The notes: a model not told the origin generated them from the sequence alone. 5,457 bases of DNA from Deltaproteobacteria bacterium UBA4427 (GCA_002390675.1 DGPZ01000144.1:1-5457), one strand, 5' to 3'. Counted from the stretch's first letter, positions 1-5,427 are shown. Program-made: numbers and translations.

Positions 1-306
1 GAGCCGCGCCCCCGCGAAGTGTCCCCACTCGTGGCCGAGCGCGCAGGTCGCAGCGCCGACAAGGAACCCGTTGATCGTCGCAATGAGGGATGCAAACGCG
101 AGCCCGGAGACTTGCGCCCAGGCTTCAGCCGCGCCGAAGATCGAAAGCAAGGAGGAAATGATCGCGACGTCGCGCAGCCCAACGAGCAGCATCGAAGCCT
201 CGTCCTTCTCAGCCACCGGCCGGGAAAAAGTCTGCTTCAAATCATCAGAGATATCCGCAGAATCCGAAGCGGAAGACTCATCCATGTTCACTTGCGAAGC
301 ACTCAT
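1..306 (-). CDS. N-terminal part of a membrane protein with an HEWGH motif, possibly an M50-type (site-2 protease-like) metallopeptidase; runs off the window
   Basis: The frame reads 102 codons from an ATG at 306-304 down to base 1 without a stop, so the 3' end lies outside the window. The start is supported by an AGGAG nine bases upstream. Residues 1-37 are Ser/Asp/Glu-rich and probably cytoplasmic. Residues about 39-60 and 67-90 are two hydrophobic stretches that look like membrane helices. Residues 91-102 contain GHEWGHFAGARL. The pattern HExGHFxxAR after a membrane helix resembles the zinc site of M50 proteases (RseP/SpoIVFB type), where two His bind zinc and Glu is the catalytic base. 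Later motifs of that family would be off the edge and cannot be checked. Membrane fatty-acid desaturases also carry an HxxxH box after hydrophobic helices, so that family remains an alternative. The gene follows the AAA+/VWA pair in the same direction after a 126-base gap. That a real gene starts here is well supported; the family is moderately supported. Confidence 0.72.
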   Translation of the reverse strand, partial: MSASQVNMDESSASDSADISDDLKQTFSRPVAEKDEASMLLVGLRDVAIISSLLSIFGAAEAWAQVSGLAFASLIATINGFLVGAATCALGHEWGHFAGARL

Positions 307-315
307 CGATTCAAT

Positions 316-320
316 CTCCT
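316..320 (-). promoter_or_regulatory. Ribosome-binding site of the truncated membrane-protein gene
   Basis: AGGAG (within CCAGGAG on the minus strand) lies nine bases before the ATG at 306. It favours this ATG over an in-frame ATG seven codons later, which has no comparable site. Confidence 0.7.
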
Positions 321-359
321 GGGTCTAGCCGGGCTTACAGGCGGCCCTGGTCACAAAGC

Positions 360-365
360 ATTGTA
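360..365 (-). promoter_or_regulatory. Possible -10 box for the truncated membrane-protein gene
   Basis: TACAAT on the minus strand matches the sigma-70 -10 consensus at five of six positions and would start RNA near base 353, about 47 bases before the ATG. No good -35 box sits 16-18 bases upstream, so support is weak. The alternative is read-through from the AAA+/VWA unit. The spacer 307-432 has no convincing terminator: a 4-bp CTCG/CGAG stem with a GAAA loop (397-408, minus strand) is not followed by a T run. Confidence 0.22.
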
Positions 366-432
366 GCGAAACCAAGTCGCCAAACGGAATCAGTCCCTCG
401 TTTCCGAGCGCCGGAGCCCACCACCAAGTCAA

Positions 433-1851
433 TCAGAGCAAGATCTGGTCAACGACCTTGGACAACTGGCGAAGGTTGCGGCACTCCTCGACGATGTCGC
501 AGTAGGGCATGTACTTGTCCATTACGGAGTCCCCGAAGCCCCAGGCCGACGGGCTCTCGGGGTTCAGCCAGACCAATGCTTTGGCCTTGTTCTGAATATC
601 CCGGATGCACCAGGCTTTGGCGTCGTTGTAGTTGTTGCGCGCGTCGCCAAGGATGATCACGGTCGTCTTGTTGTCGATCGCGGCGAGATGATTCTTCCAG
701 AACTCGTGAAAAGCGAAGCCGAAGTTACTTCGGGTATAGACGTTAATCACATCTCCCCCGTCGAGCGCCTTCTCCACTGCGCTGCTCACTTCCTTGTCGT
801 TGAAGACGTCAGTGACTTCACCAAGCTCTGCGACAAAGACATAACAGCGGATCTTCGTGAAGGCTTCCTGCAAGCTGTACATGAACTGGAGCATGAAGCG
901 TGACACGTTCGCGACGGAGGAGGACACGTCGCACATGATCACGAGCTTCGGTCGGTCCTTTCGGCGCGTCTTATACACGACCTCGAAGGGAATTCCGCCG
1001 CGGGCCATATTACGGCGCAGAGTTTGATGAAGATCGAGCTTCCCGCGCTTCAGCCGTTTTTTACGAATAGACAGGATGTTTTTGATGCGCTGTGCGAGTC
1101 GCGCCACCACTTCGCGCATCTTCTGAATTTCGTCTTCGGTCAGATGATAGAAGCTCTTCTCCGTCAGCATTTCGCGACGGAACTTCTCCATGTAATTGTG
1201 GTTCTGCTGCTGCAGCTCGCGCTCGGTGAAATTGCGGACCGTGCGGCGGACCGTCTCCATCAGCTTGCGGATCAGCTCCTGCATCTGCTGGATGCCTTCT
1301 TCACCCATCCCCATAGCCTTCATCCGTTCGACGAGGCCTTCGAGATCCTGCTGAGCGCCTTCGAGGCCTAATTGCTCCGTCGTCCGGCGACTAAAGAAGC
1401 CGACCTGAAGCATATTTTCGATACGCCCTGCTCCGGCATCTTCAGCAGCAGCGCGAATCATATTCTCGAGCTGCGACATGTCCTGGGTGAGCATCGCCTT
1501 GGCGAGCTCCGAGAGATCCAACTCACCGTCCATGTCCTGCATCATCTCTGCAAGCTGCGAGAGCAGCTGTTCGAGGTCGATTCCCTTCTCGGCCAGATCG
1601 CCTTCCATGTCTCCGAAGGCGCCCTTCAGATTGTCGTAGAAGCCCGACCAGAAAAGGTCGAAGAGCTCATCGTAGGTCGCGATTTCATCGCCGCGCTTGA
1701 CCATGGCCGAGCGCAGCGCATCGCGAAAAACGTCTCGGTCATCAAGGGACAGCTCGTCGAGCGCGTTGAACGCGTCGATAGCTTCAGCAACTGAAACCCG
1801 GATCCCGCTCTTTCGGAGCAGGTTCGTAAACTCGATGATCTTCTTCTGCAT
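433..1851 (-). CDS. CoxE-like VWA-domain protein, partner of the adjacent AAA+ ATPase
   Basis: A 472-residue soluble protein with no signal peptide or membrane segment. Residues 1-75 have the CoxE-type N-terminal pattern (an LRKSGIRVSVAEAIDA-like segment, then the aromatic-rich LFWSGFY). Residues about 80-260 are acidic and helical (Met, Gln, Glu, Leu-rich), turning basic near 262-280 (KKRLKRGKLDLHQTLRR). Residues about 300-472 form the VWA domain. Its metal-ion-dependent adhesion site looks complete: DVSSS (D308, S310, S312), T373 in YTRSNFG, and D403 in LGDARNN. Family knowledge: such proteins bind a metal through this site and work with a MoxR-type AAA+ partner (CoxD/CoxE, NorQ/NorD, CbbQ/CbbO) to mature or activate an enzyme. 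The partner gene lies directly upstream, 70 bases away. No CO dehydrogenase genes are present, so the substrate is unknown and I give no cox symbol. The ATG at 1851 has only a weak ribosome-binding site (TTAGG), which would fit coupling to the upstream gene. Confidence 0.9.
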   Translation of the reverse strand: MQKKIIEFTNLLRKSGIRVSVAEAIDAFNALDELSLDDRDVFRDALRSAMVKRGDEIATYDELFDLFWSGFYDNLKGAFGDMEGDLAEKGIDLEQLLSQLAEMMQDMDGELDLSELAKAMLTQDMSQLENMIRAAAEDAGAGRIENMLQVGFFSRRTTEQLGLEGAQQDLEGLVERMKAMGMGEEGIQQMQELIRKLMETVRRTVRNFTERELQQQNHNYMEKFRREMLTEKSFYHLTEDEIQKMREVVARLAQRIKNILSIRKKRLKRGKLDLHQTLRRNMARGGIPFEVVYKTRRKDRPKLVIMCDVSSSVANVSRFMLQFMYSLQEAFTKIRCYVFVAELGEVTDVFNDKEVSSAVEKALDGGDVINVYTRSNFGFAFHEFWKNHLAAIDNKTTVIILGDARNNYNDAKAWCIRDIQNKAKALVWLNPESPSAWGFGDSVMDKYMPYCDIVEECRNLRQLSKVVDQILL

Positions 1852-1921
1852 ATTCGGCGACCTAATGAAGGGTTGGGTCTAGCACTTGGAAAATCGGCGC
1901 TGGGTCGTCAGTCGCCAGGAC

Positions 1922-2902
1922 CTAGTGCAGAATGCCCTTCTTGGCAGTCTCGTCCGGTGCGGGCTGGGGCTTCTCGGCCTGTGCCTGCACGGTCTTTTTC
2001 TCGATCAGCTTCGACAATTCATTCTGCGCCTTCTGAACATCACCCTCGTACTTAAGAATCACATTCAGAGTGTCGCCAACGATCCCTTCTTCGAGTTCGT
2101 CCGCGTTCAACGCCAAAAGCGCACGCGCCCAGTCCAGGGTCTCCGAGATCGACGGTGTCTTCTTGAGGTCGAGCGCACGAATCTTGTTCATCAGTGTCAC
2201 GACTTCCTCCGCGAGGCGCTTATCTACATTAGGCACCTTGCGATCGAGGATGCGAACCTCGAGTTCCTCGCTGGGATAATCGATCCAGAGATGCAGGCAG
2301 CGTCGCTTAAGCGCATCGCTCATCTCGCGAGCATCATTCGAGGTCAGGAAGACCAGCGGTTGCGACCTCGCCTTGATCGTTCCGATCTCGGGAATCGTTA
2401 CCTGGAAGTCCGATAGAATTTCGAGCAAGAACGCTTCGAATTCAGGATCAGACTTGTCGACTTCATCGATCAAAAGAAGCGTTGGCTCCTCAGAAGTGAT
2501 CGCCTGCATGAGCGGGCGCGGCACGATGAACCGCTCAGAGAAGAAAACCGAGTCTTCATCGCCAACCCGATCCGCAGCATCGGCTAGGTTCGCCGCATCC
2601 GCGATCGTCTCAGAGACCTTGTCCTTGAGGATCTGCGTGTAGAGAAGCTGCTTCGAGTATTCCCACTCGTAAAGCGCCTTGGCCTCATCGAGGCCCTCGT
2701 AGCACTGCAATCGGATCATCTCACGACCGAGCGCCTGCGAGATCACCTTTGCGAGCTCGGTCTTGCCGACACCGGCCGGACCTTCGACGAGCACAGGCTT
2801 GTCGAGCTGTTGTGCAAGGAACACGACCGTCGCGATCTGCTTGTCGCAGATATAGTCCTGGTCGCCGAGTTGCTGAATAACGTCATCTACCGACTGAAAC
2901 AT
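1922..2902 (-). CDS. MoxR-family (CoxD-like) AAA+ ATPase
   Basis: A 326-residue cytoplasmic AAA+ protein counted from the ATG at 2902. Walker A is GPAGVGKT (41-48) and Walker B is LLIDEVD (143-149, D146/E147). Sensor 1 is the Asn of TSND (N189). An arginine-finger region is KRR (199-201), and a sensor-2 Arg is likely in SETLDWAR (R260). RPLMQAI (129-135), which follows a variable acidic loop, is typical of CoxD-like members. The last 25 residues are a Gln/Pro/Ala/Lys-rich tail. Family role: an ATP-driven ring that remodels or loads metal into a client enzyme together with a VWA protein, here encoded 70 bases downstream. Start choice: the frame stays open to a TTG at 2971, but the ATG at 2902 has an AAGAGAG site six bases upstream and the 23 extra residues look nothing like the family, so ATG is preferred. 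RavA/MoxR branches are less likely given the CoxE-type partner. The substrate is not known. Confidence 0.9.
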   Translation of the reverse strand: MFQSVDDVIQQLGDQDYICDKQIATVVFLAQQLDKPVLVEGPAGVGKTELAKVISQALGREMIRLQCYEGLDEAKALYEWEYSKQLLYTQILKDKVSETIADAANLADAADRVGDEDSVFFSERFIVPRPLMQAITSEEPTLLLIDEVDKSDPEFEAFLLEILSDFQVTIPEIGTIKARSQPLVFLTSNDAREMSDALKRRCLHLWIDYPSEELEVRILDRKVPNVDKRLAEEVVTLMNKIRALDLKKTPSISETLDWARALLALNADELEEGIVGDTLNVILKYEGDVQKAQNELSKLIEKKTVQAQAEKPQPAPDETAKKGILH

Positions 2903-2908
2903 CTTCGT

Positions 2909-2915
2909 CTCTCTT
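2909..2915 (-). promoter_or_regulatory. Ribosome-binding site that decides the AAA+ gene start
   Basis: AAGAGAG lies six bases before the ATG at 2902 in a purine-rich stretch on the minus strand. The possible TTG start 69 bases upstream has no comparable site. Confidence 0.55.
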
Positions 2916-2937
2916 CTTTTCGTCTGAGTCTTCGTGA

Positions 2938-2955
2938 CGGGCCTCGCCTGGCCCG
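2938..2955 (-). repeat. Perfect inverted repeat in the leader of the AAA+ gene
   Basis: CGGGCC and GGCCCG flank a six-base loop, giving a 6-bp all-GC stem 36 bases before the AAA+ ATG. No T run follows on either strand, so a standard intrinsic terminator is unlikely. It could attenuate transcription or stabilise the 5' end of the AAA+/VWA message. It sits in the 147-base gap after ribBA (2903-3049), where I see no other convincing signal. Another short GC hairpin (CGCG-AGT-CGCG type) sits near 3025-3035 and also lacks a T tract. Confidence 0.45.
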
Positions 2956-3049
2956 AATTCGTATCTAACAACTCGCTCGCCGCATTCCCTCGATTGCTGA
3001 TCGTCCGCCGCAGCTCATCGCGCCAACGCGACTCGCGCTAGGCGCCGAA

Positions 3050-4345
3050 TCAGGACATCAAGTGAAGGACGTGTCCGAGCTTTTCTTTTTTGGTCTTCAA
3101 GTAGTTGAGATTATTCTCGTTGGGTTCGATCTCAAGCGGAACCCGCTCAACGATCTCAACACCGTACCCACTGATGCCCGCCCGCTTGCCCGGGTTATTC
3201 GTGAGGATCCGGATCTTCTTAACACCGAGGTCGGCCAGAATCTGAGCGCCGACGCCGTAGTCACGAAGGTCAGCACCAAAGCCGAGCTTATGATTCGCCT
3301 CGACGGTATCCAGGCCTTCTTGATCCTGGAGTTCGTAGGCCTTGATTTTATTCTTGAGGCCTATGCCGCGACCTTCTTGCCTCATGTAGAGAATGATCCC
3401 GGAACCGGCCTCCGAAATGACCCGCATGGCTGCATCGAGCTGCTCGCCGCAATCGCAGCGCATTGACCCGAAAGCATCACCGGTCAGACATTCACTATGC
3501 ACGCGAATCAGGACCGGTTCGTCTCCCTTGATTTCGCCTAACACGAGTGCCATATGGTCGACGTGATCAATTTCGTTCTCGAACACGATCGCTTCGAATT
3601 CACCGTATTTGGTCGGCATCTTCGCAATCGCCGACCGATGTACGAGCTGTTCGTTACGGAGTCGGTAAGAGACGAGATCCTTGATGGTGACGATCTTGAT
3701 GTCGTGTTCCTTGCCGAACTCAACCAAGTCAGGCAACCGGGCCATCGTCCCGTCGTCCTTCATGATCTCGCAGATCACGCCGGAGGGATGACACCCCGCA
3801 AGCTTTGCTAAGTCGACAGAGCCTTCCGTCTGGCCGACGCGACGAAGAACACCACCCGCGCGCGCGCGCAGCGGGAAGATGTGGCCGGGACGGAGGATAT
3901 CCGTCGGCTTCGCATCGGGATTCACTGCCGCGAGTACGGTCCGCGAACGATCCGCCGCAGAGATCCCCGTCGTCACGCCTTCGCGGGCCTCGATCGAGAT
4001 CGTGAAGGCCGTGCCGTAAGGCGTCGAGTTTTCATAGTCCTGGACCATCATCCCGAGGTGGAGCTTGTCGAGCTGCTCTTCCTCGAGCGGTAGGCAGATA
4101 AGGCCGCGGCCATGCTTCGCCATAAAGTTAATGGCTTCCGGCGTGCACTTATCGGCGGCGATCACGAGGTCACCCTCGTTTTCACGATCTTCATCATCGA
4201 CGAGGATCACCATCTTGCCAGCCGCGATATCCGCGATTGCGTCGGAGATTGTAGACAGCCCGGGGCTCGGCTCGATCTCGCTGATCGGCTTGTCGGAAGA
4301 CTTTGAACGGCTCTTAGAACCAGAGTCGGACACAGGAGTAGACAT
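3050..4345 (-). CDS. ribBA: Bifunctional 3,4-dihydroxy-2-butanone-4-phosphate synthase / GTP cyclohydrolase II (RibBA)
   Basis: A 431-residue cytoplasmic enzyme that supplies both precursors of riboflavin: dihydroxybutanone phosphate from ribulose 5-phosphate, and the diaminopyrimidine from GTP. Residues 1-29 are a Ser/Lys/Pro-rich extension. The RibB domain (about 30-235) carries DDEDRENEGD (50-59, metal-binding Glu), HGRGLICLPL, TTGISAADRS (125-134), RPGHIFPLRA (152-161), CEI (E193) and DDGTMARLPD (197-206). The RibA domain (about 243-431) has the zinc cysteines C286, C297 and C299, RQEGRG (322-327), the likely catalytic Tyr337 and Arg361, and TNNPGK (382-387). Length and domain order are normal for RibBA. 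One oddity is Gln172 in RVGQTEGSVDL, where E. coli RibB has GGHTEA with a metal-binding His. Start: the ATG at 4345 is chosen because AAAGGTGA lies upstream; a GTG at 4360 would add MNPLI but has no site of its own. A promoter lies about 120 bases upstream. No other rib genes are in the window. Confidence 0.96.
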   Translation of the reverse strand: MSTPVSDSGSKSRSKSSDKPISEIEPSPGLSTISDAIADIAAGKMVILVDDEDRENEGDLVIAADKCTPEAINFMAKHGRGLICLPLEEEQLDKLHLGMMVQDYENSTPYGTAFTISIEAREGVTTGISAADRSRTVLAAVNPDAKPTDILRPGHIFPLRARAGGVLRRVGQTEGSVDLAKLAGCHPSGVICEIMKDDGTMARLPDLVEFGKEHDIKIVTIKDLVSYRLRNEQLVHRSAIAKMPTKYGEFEAIVFENEIDHVDHMALVLGEIKGDEPVLIRVHSECLTGDAFGSMRCDCGEQLDAAMRVISEAGSGIILYMRQEGRGIGLKNKIKAYELQDQEGLDTVEANHKLGFGADLRDYGVGAQILADLGVKKIRILTNNPGKRAGISGYGVEIVERVPLEIEPNENNLNYLKTKKEKLGHVLHLMS

Positions 4346-4356
4346 AATAAGGGGGT

Positions 4357-4364
4357 TCACCTTT
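4357..4364 (-). promoter_or_regulatory. Likely ribosome-binding site of ribBA
   Basis: AAAGGTGA on the minus strand lies 11 bases before the ATG at 4345. The spacing is slightly long. It overlaps the alternative GTG start (4360) and supports the ATG instead. Confidence 0.5.
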
Positions 4365-4465
4365 GCGTACAGCGCCGTCCAGACCTGAAGAGAAGAACTC
4401 TCGGAGGTTCCGGCGGCGTTCGGAGGGCGCGCCCAGGCATCATACCCGGGGGTGATAACGGCCCG

Positions 4466-4494
4466 ACAATAGGCATCGTTGACTAGGGTGTCAA
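4466..4494 (-). promoter_or_regulatory. Sigma-70-type promoter for ribBA
   Basis: On the minus strand a perfect -35 box TTGACA (4494-4489), a 17-base spacer and a -10 box TATTGT (4471-4466, four of six matches) form a good housekeeping promoter. The expected start is near 4459, giving a leader of about 115 bases before the ribBA ATG. An inverted repeat TTGAC-ACCCTA-GTCAA (4494-4479) covers the -35 box and could be a repressor site. Confidence 0.6.
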
Positions 4495-4502
4495 TCTCAC
4501 CC
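4486..4502. repeat. Inverted repeat over the -35 region of the ribBA promoter
   Basis: GGGTG (4486-4490) and CACCC (4498-4502) form a 5-bp stem with a seven-base loop. It overlaps both the -35 box and the TTGAC/GTCAA repeat at 4479-4494, so two alternative pairings share the same bases. The role is unknown. Confidence 0.35.
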
Positions 4503-4614
4503 CGCCCCGTGATGAGGCGACTCCGCGTCTACGCAAACGGCGGACTTCGGCCTTGCTCAGCGTGCTTCTGAGACGATCGAATTCGCCCGAATCGGCGGCG
4601 ACACGCTCGGTGGC

Positions 4615-4633
4615 AACCCGTCAAAACGGGATT
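4615..4633. repeat. Stem-loop downstream of the MglA-type GTPase gene
   Basis: CCCGT (4617-4621) pairs with ACGGG (4626-4630) around a four-base loop. Outer AA/TT pairing is possible with one bulged base. It starts about 60 bases after the GTPase stop codon and may mark the 3' end of that message, but no T tract follows on the minus strand, so I do not call it a terminator. Confidence 0.35.
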
Positions 4634-4694
4634 CGGCGCGACTCTCTGGGGATCGCCGAGGCGGCTCAGCTTTGATCAGGGACTCCGAGCGGAA

Positions 4695-5351
4695 CTACGG
4701 CCCCGAGCGAAAATTCTTCATCACGCCCTTGAGAAATTCTTCCTCGGAGAGCGAGAACTTTCTGGAGAAATCGTGGCGGTCTTCGAGGCCTCGGTACAGC
4801 ACGCGCATCAGTTCGCGGAAGGTTTCAAGGACGCCCTCGCCGCGAATCGCGACTGCCGGAAAAGTAGGCGTGTCGCCCCACTGCTTTTTGATCTCGGCGA
4901 GGTCCTTCACGTCTGGCATATCGCGCTTGTTGAACTGGACGACCTTCGGGAGGTTGTCAAATTCGATTCCGTGGGCCTTGAGGTTCGCTTCCATATCGCG
5001 CCAGGAGTAGGCGTTCGCGCTCGCGGCGGAACGCTGACTGTCGGCGATAAAAGCGATCCCGTCTGCACCGGCAAGGACAACTTTGCGGGTCGACTTGTGC
5101 ATGACCTGACCGGGTACAGTGAAGAGTTTCATTTTGATCGAGAAGCCACCAATCGTGTCGAACTCGACGGGTAGGAAATCGAAGTAGAGCGTGCGGTCAT
5201 CCTTCGTATCGAGCATCAGCATATGGCTGCGCGTCGCCGGGTCCATCATCTCGTGGAGCTGTTGCAGGTTCGAGGTCTTGCCCGAAAGTGCCGGCCCGTA
5301 ATAGACCACCTTCAAGGTGATCTCCTTGTTGCCCATATTGATCTGAACCAT
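4695..5351 (-). CDS. mglA: MglA-type small Ras-like GTPase
   Basis: A 218-residue soluble GTPase. The P-loop is GPALSGKT (19-26). The switch I region is DDRTLYFDFLP (51-61), with R53 and T54 matching the intrinsic arginine finger and magnesium-binding Thr of Myxococcus MglA. The G3 motif is TVPGQ (78-82, Q82) in place of the usual DTAGQ, a hallmark of the MglA family. The G4 motif is NKRD (141-144), and AIRGEG (168-173) lies in the G5 position. Family role: a nucleotide-dependent polarity switch that recruits motility or surface machinery to a cell pole, reset by its GAP MglB. Two differences stand out: residue 21, equivalent to Ras Gly12, is Ala, and about 25-30 residues (189-218, charged, FSLSEEEFLKGVMKNF) extend past the Myxococcus protein's end. 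AGGAG lies nine bases before the ATG. No mglB is visible downstream; the window ends 106 bases upstream of the start. The family is clear; orthology to true MglA rather than a related paralogue is less so. Confidence 0.88.
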   Translation of the reverse strand: MVQINMGNKEITLKVVYYGPALSGKTSNLQQLHEMMDPATRSHMLMLDTKDDRTLYFDFLPVEFDTIGGFSIKMKLFTVPGQVMHKSTRKVVLAGADGIAFIADSQRSAASANAYSWRDMEANLKAHGIEFDNLPKVVQFNKRDMPDVKDLAEIKKQWGDTPTFPAVAIRGEGVLETFRELMRVLYRGLEDRHDFSRKFSLSEEEFLKGVMKNFRSGP

Positions 5352-5360
5352 GTCGAGGAA

Positions 5361-5365
5361 CTCCT
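5361..5365 (-). promoter_or_regulatory. Ribosome-binding site of the MglA-type GTPase gene
   Basis: AGGAG on the minus strand lies nine bases before the ATG at 5351 and fixes that start. An overlapping alternative frame beginning at 5400 has no such site and no recognisable protein sequence. Confidence 0.7.
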
Positions 5366-5411
5366 GCGGACGGACTGCGCATCCGTGGTTCCCTCCCCAT
5401 CGGCGTTTCGG

Positions 5412-5427
5412 CCCTCAGGATTGAGGG
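5412..5427. repeat. Perfect 6-bp stem-loop upstream of the GTPase gene
   Basis: CCCTCA and TGAGGG flank a four-base loop. The hairpin is about 60 bases before the GTPase start. It could close an upstream gene whose 3' end lies outside the window: minus-strand frames ending in TGA at 5434 and near 5416 are both possible but too short to judge. There is no T run on the minus strand. Confidence 0.35.

Larger units (their letters stand above)
4346..4694. other. 349-base spacer between the MglA-type GTPase gene and ribBA
   Basis: I see no convincing protein or RNA gene here. From the mglA side it holds: a bulged stem-loop at 4615-4633 (CCCGT/ACGGG core), a 5-bp stem-loop at 4556-4572 (CTCAG/CTGAG, 7-base loop), a promoter at 4466-4494 overlapped by a GGGTG/CACCC hairpin (4486-4502), and a possible 28-codon leader ORF (4443-4357). 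None of the stems is followed by a T run, so no intrinsic terminator for mglA is evident. The ribBA reading frame stays open upstream of its ATG to about 4528, but without a usable ATG, GTG or TTG apart from the GTG at 4360. A full FMN riboswitch is not present: the ACCGGCGGT core and the matching second half are absent. Confidence 0.6.

Noticed and set aside
397..408. CTCG-TTTC-CGAG hairpin after the VWA gene as a terminator
   Set aside because: The stem is only 4 bp and no T run follows on the minus strand.
371..430. 8-base direct repeat ACCAAGTC at 371-378 and 423-430
   Set aside because: Two copies of eight bases within 60 bases can occur by chance, and there is no third copy, attachment-site or regulator-site context.
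1024..1794. Two abutting plus-strand open frames (115 and 140 codons) opposite the VWA gene
   Set aside because: They mirror the VWA coding strand, whose domains and MIDAS residues are clear. Their Leu/His-rich translations match no known family and they lack ribosome-binding sites.
1886..2416. A 176-codon plus-strand open frame opposite the AAA+ gene
   Set aside because: The minus strand encodes an intact AAA+ protein with all motifs over the same bases. The plus-strand translation is Arg/Leu-rich with no domain, as expected for the antisense of GC-rich coding DNA.
2903..2971. Longer AAA+ protein starting at a TTG at 2971
   Set aside because: The ATG at 2902 has a purine-rich site six bases upstream, and the extra 23 residues do not resemble the start of MoxR-type proteins.
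4065..4388. A 107-codon plus-strand open frame over the ribBA start
   Set aside because: It is antisense to the RibB domain, Ser/Arg-rich, and has no family resemblance.
4346..4560. Complete FMN riboswitch before ribBA
   Set aside because: Only an opening-like stretch is present. The ACCGGCGGT core, the AGCCCGCGA segment and the closing GTCCGGATG-type segment are missing.
5197..5400. A 67-codon minus-strand frame overlapping the GTPase start
   Set aside because: It overlaps the well-supported GTPase in another frame, has an Arg/Gly/Pro-rich translation and no ribosome-binding site.
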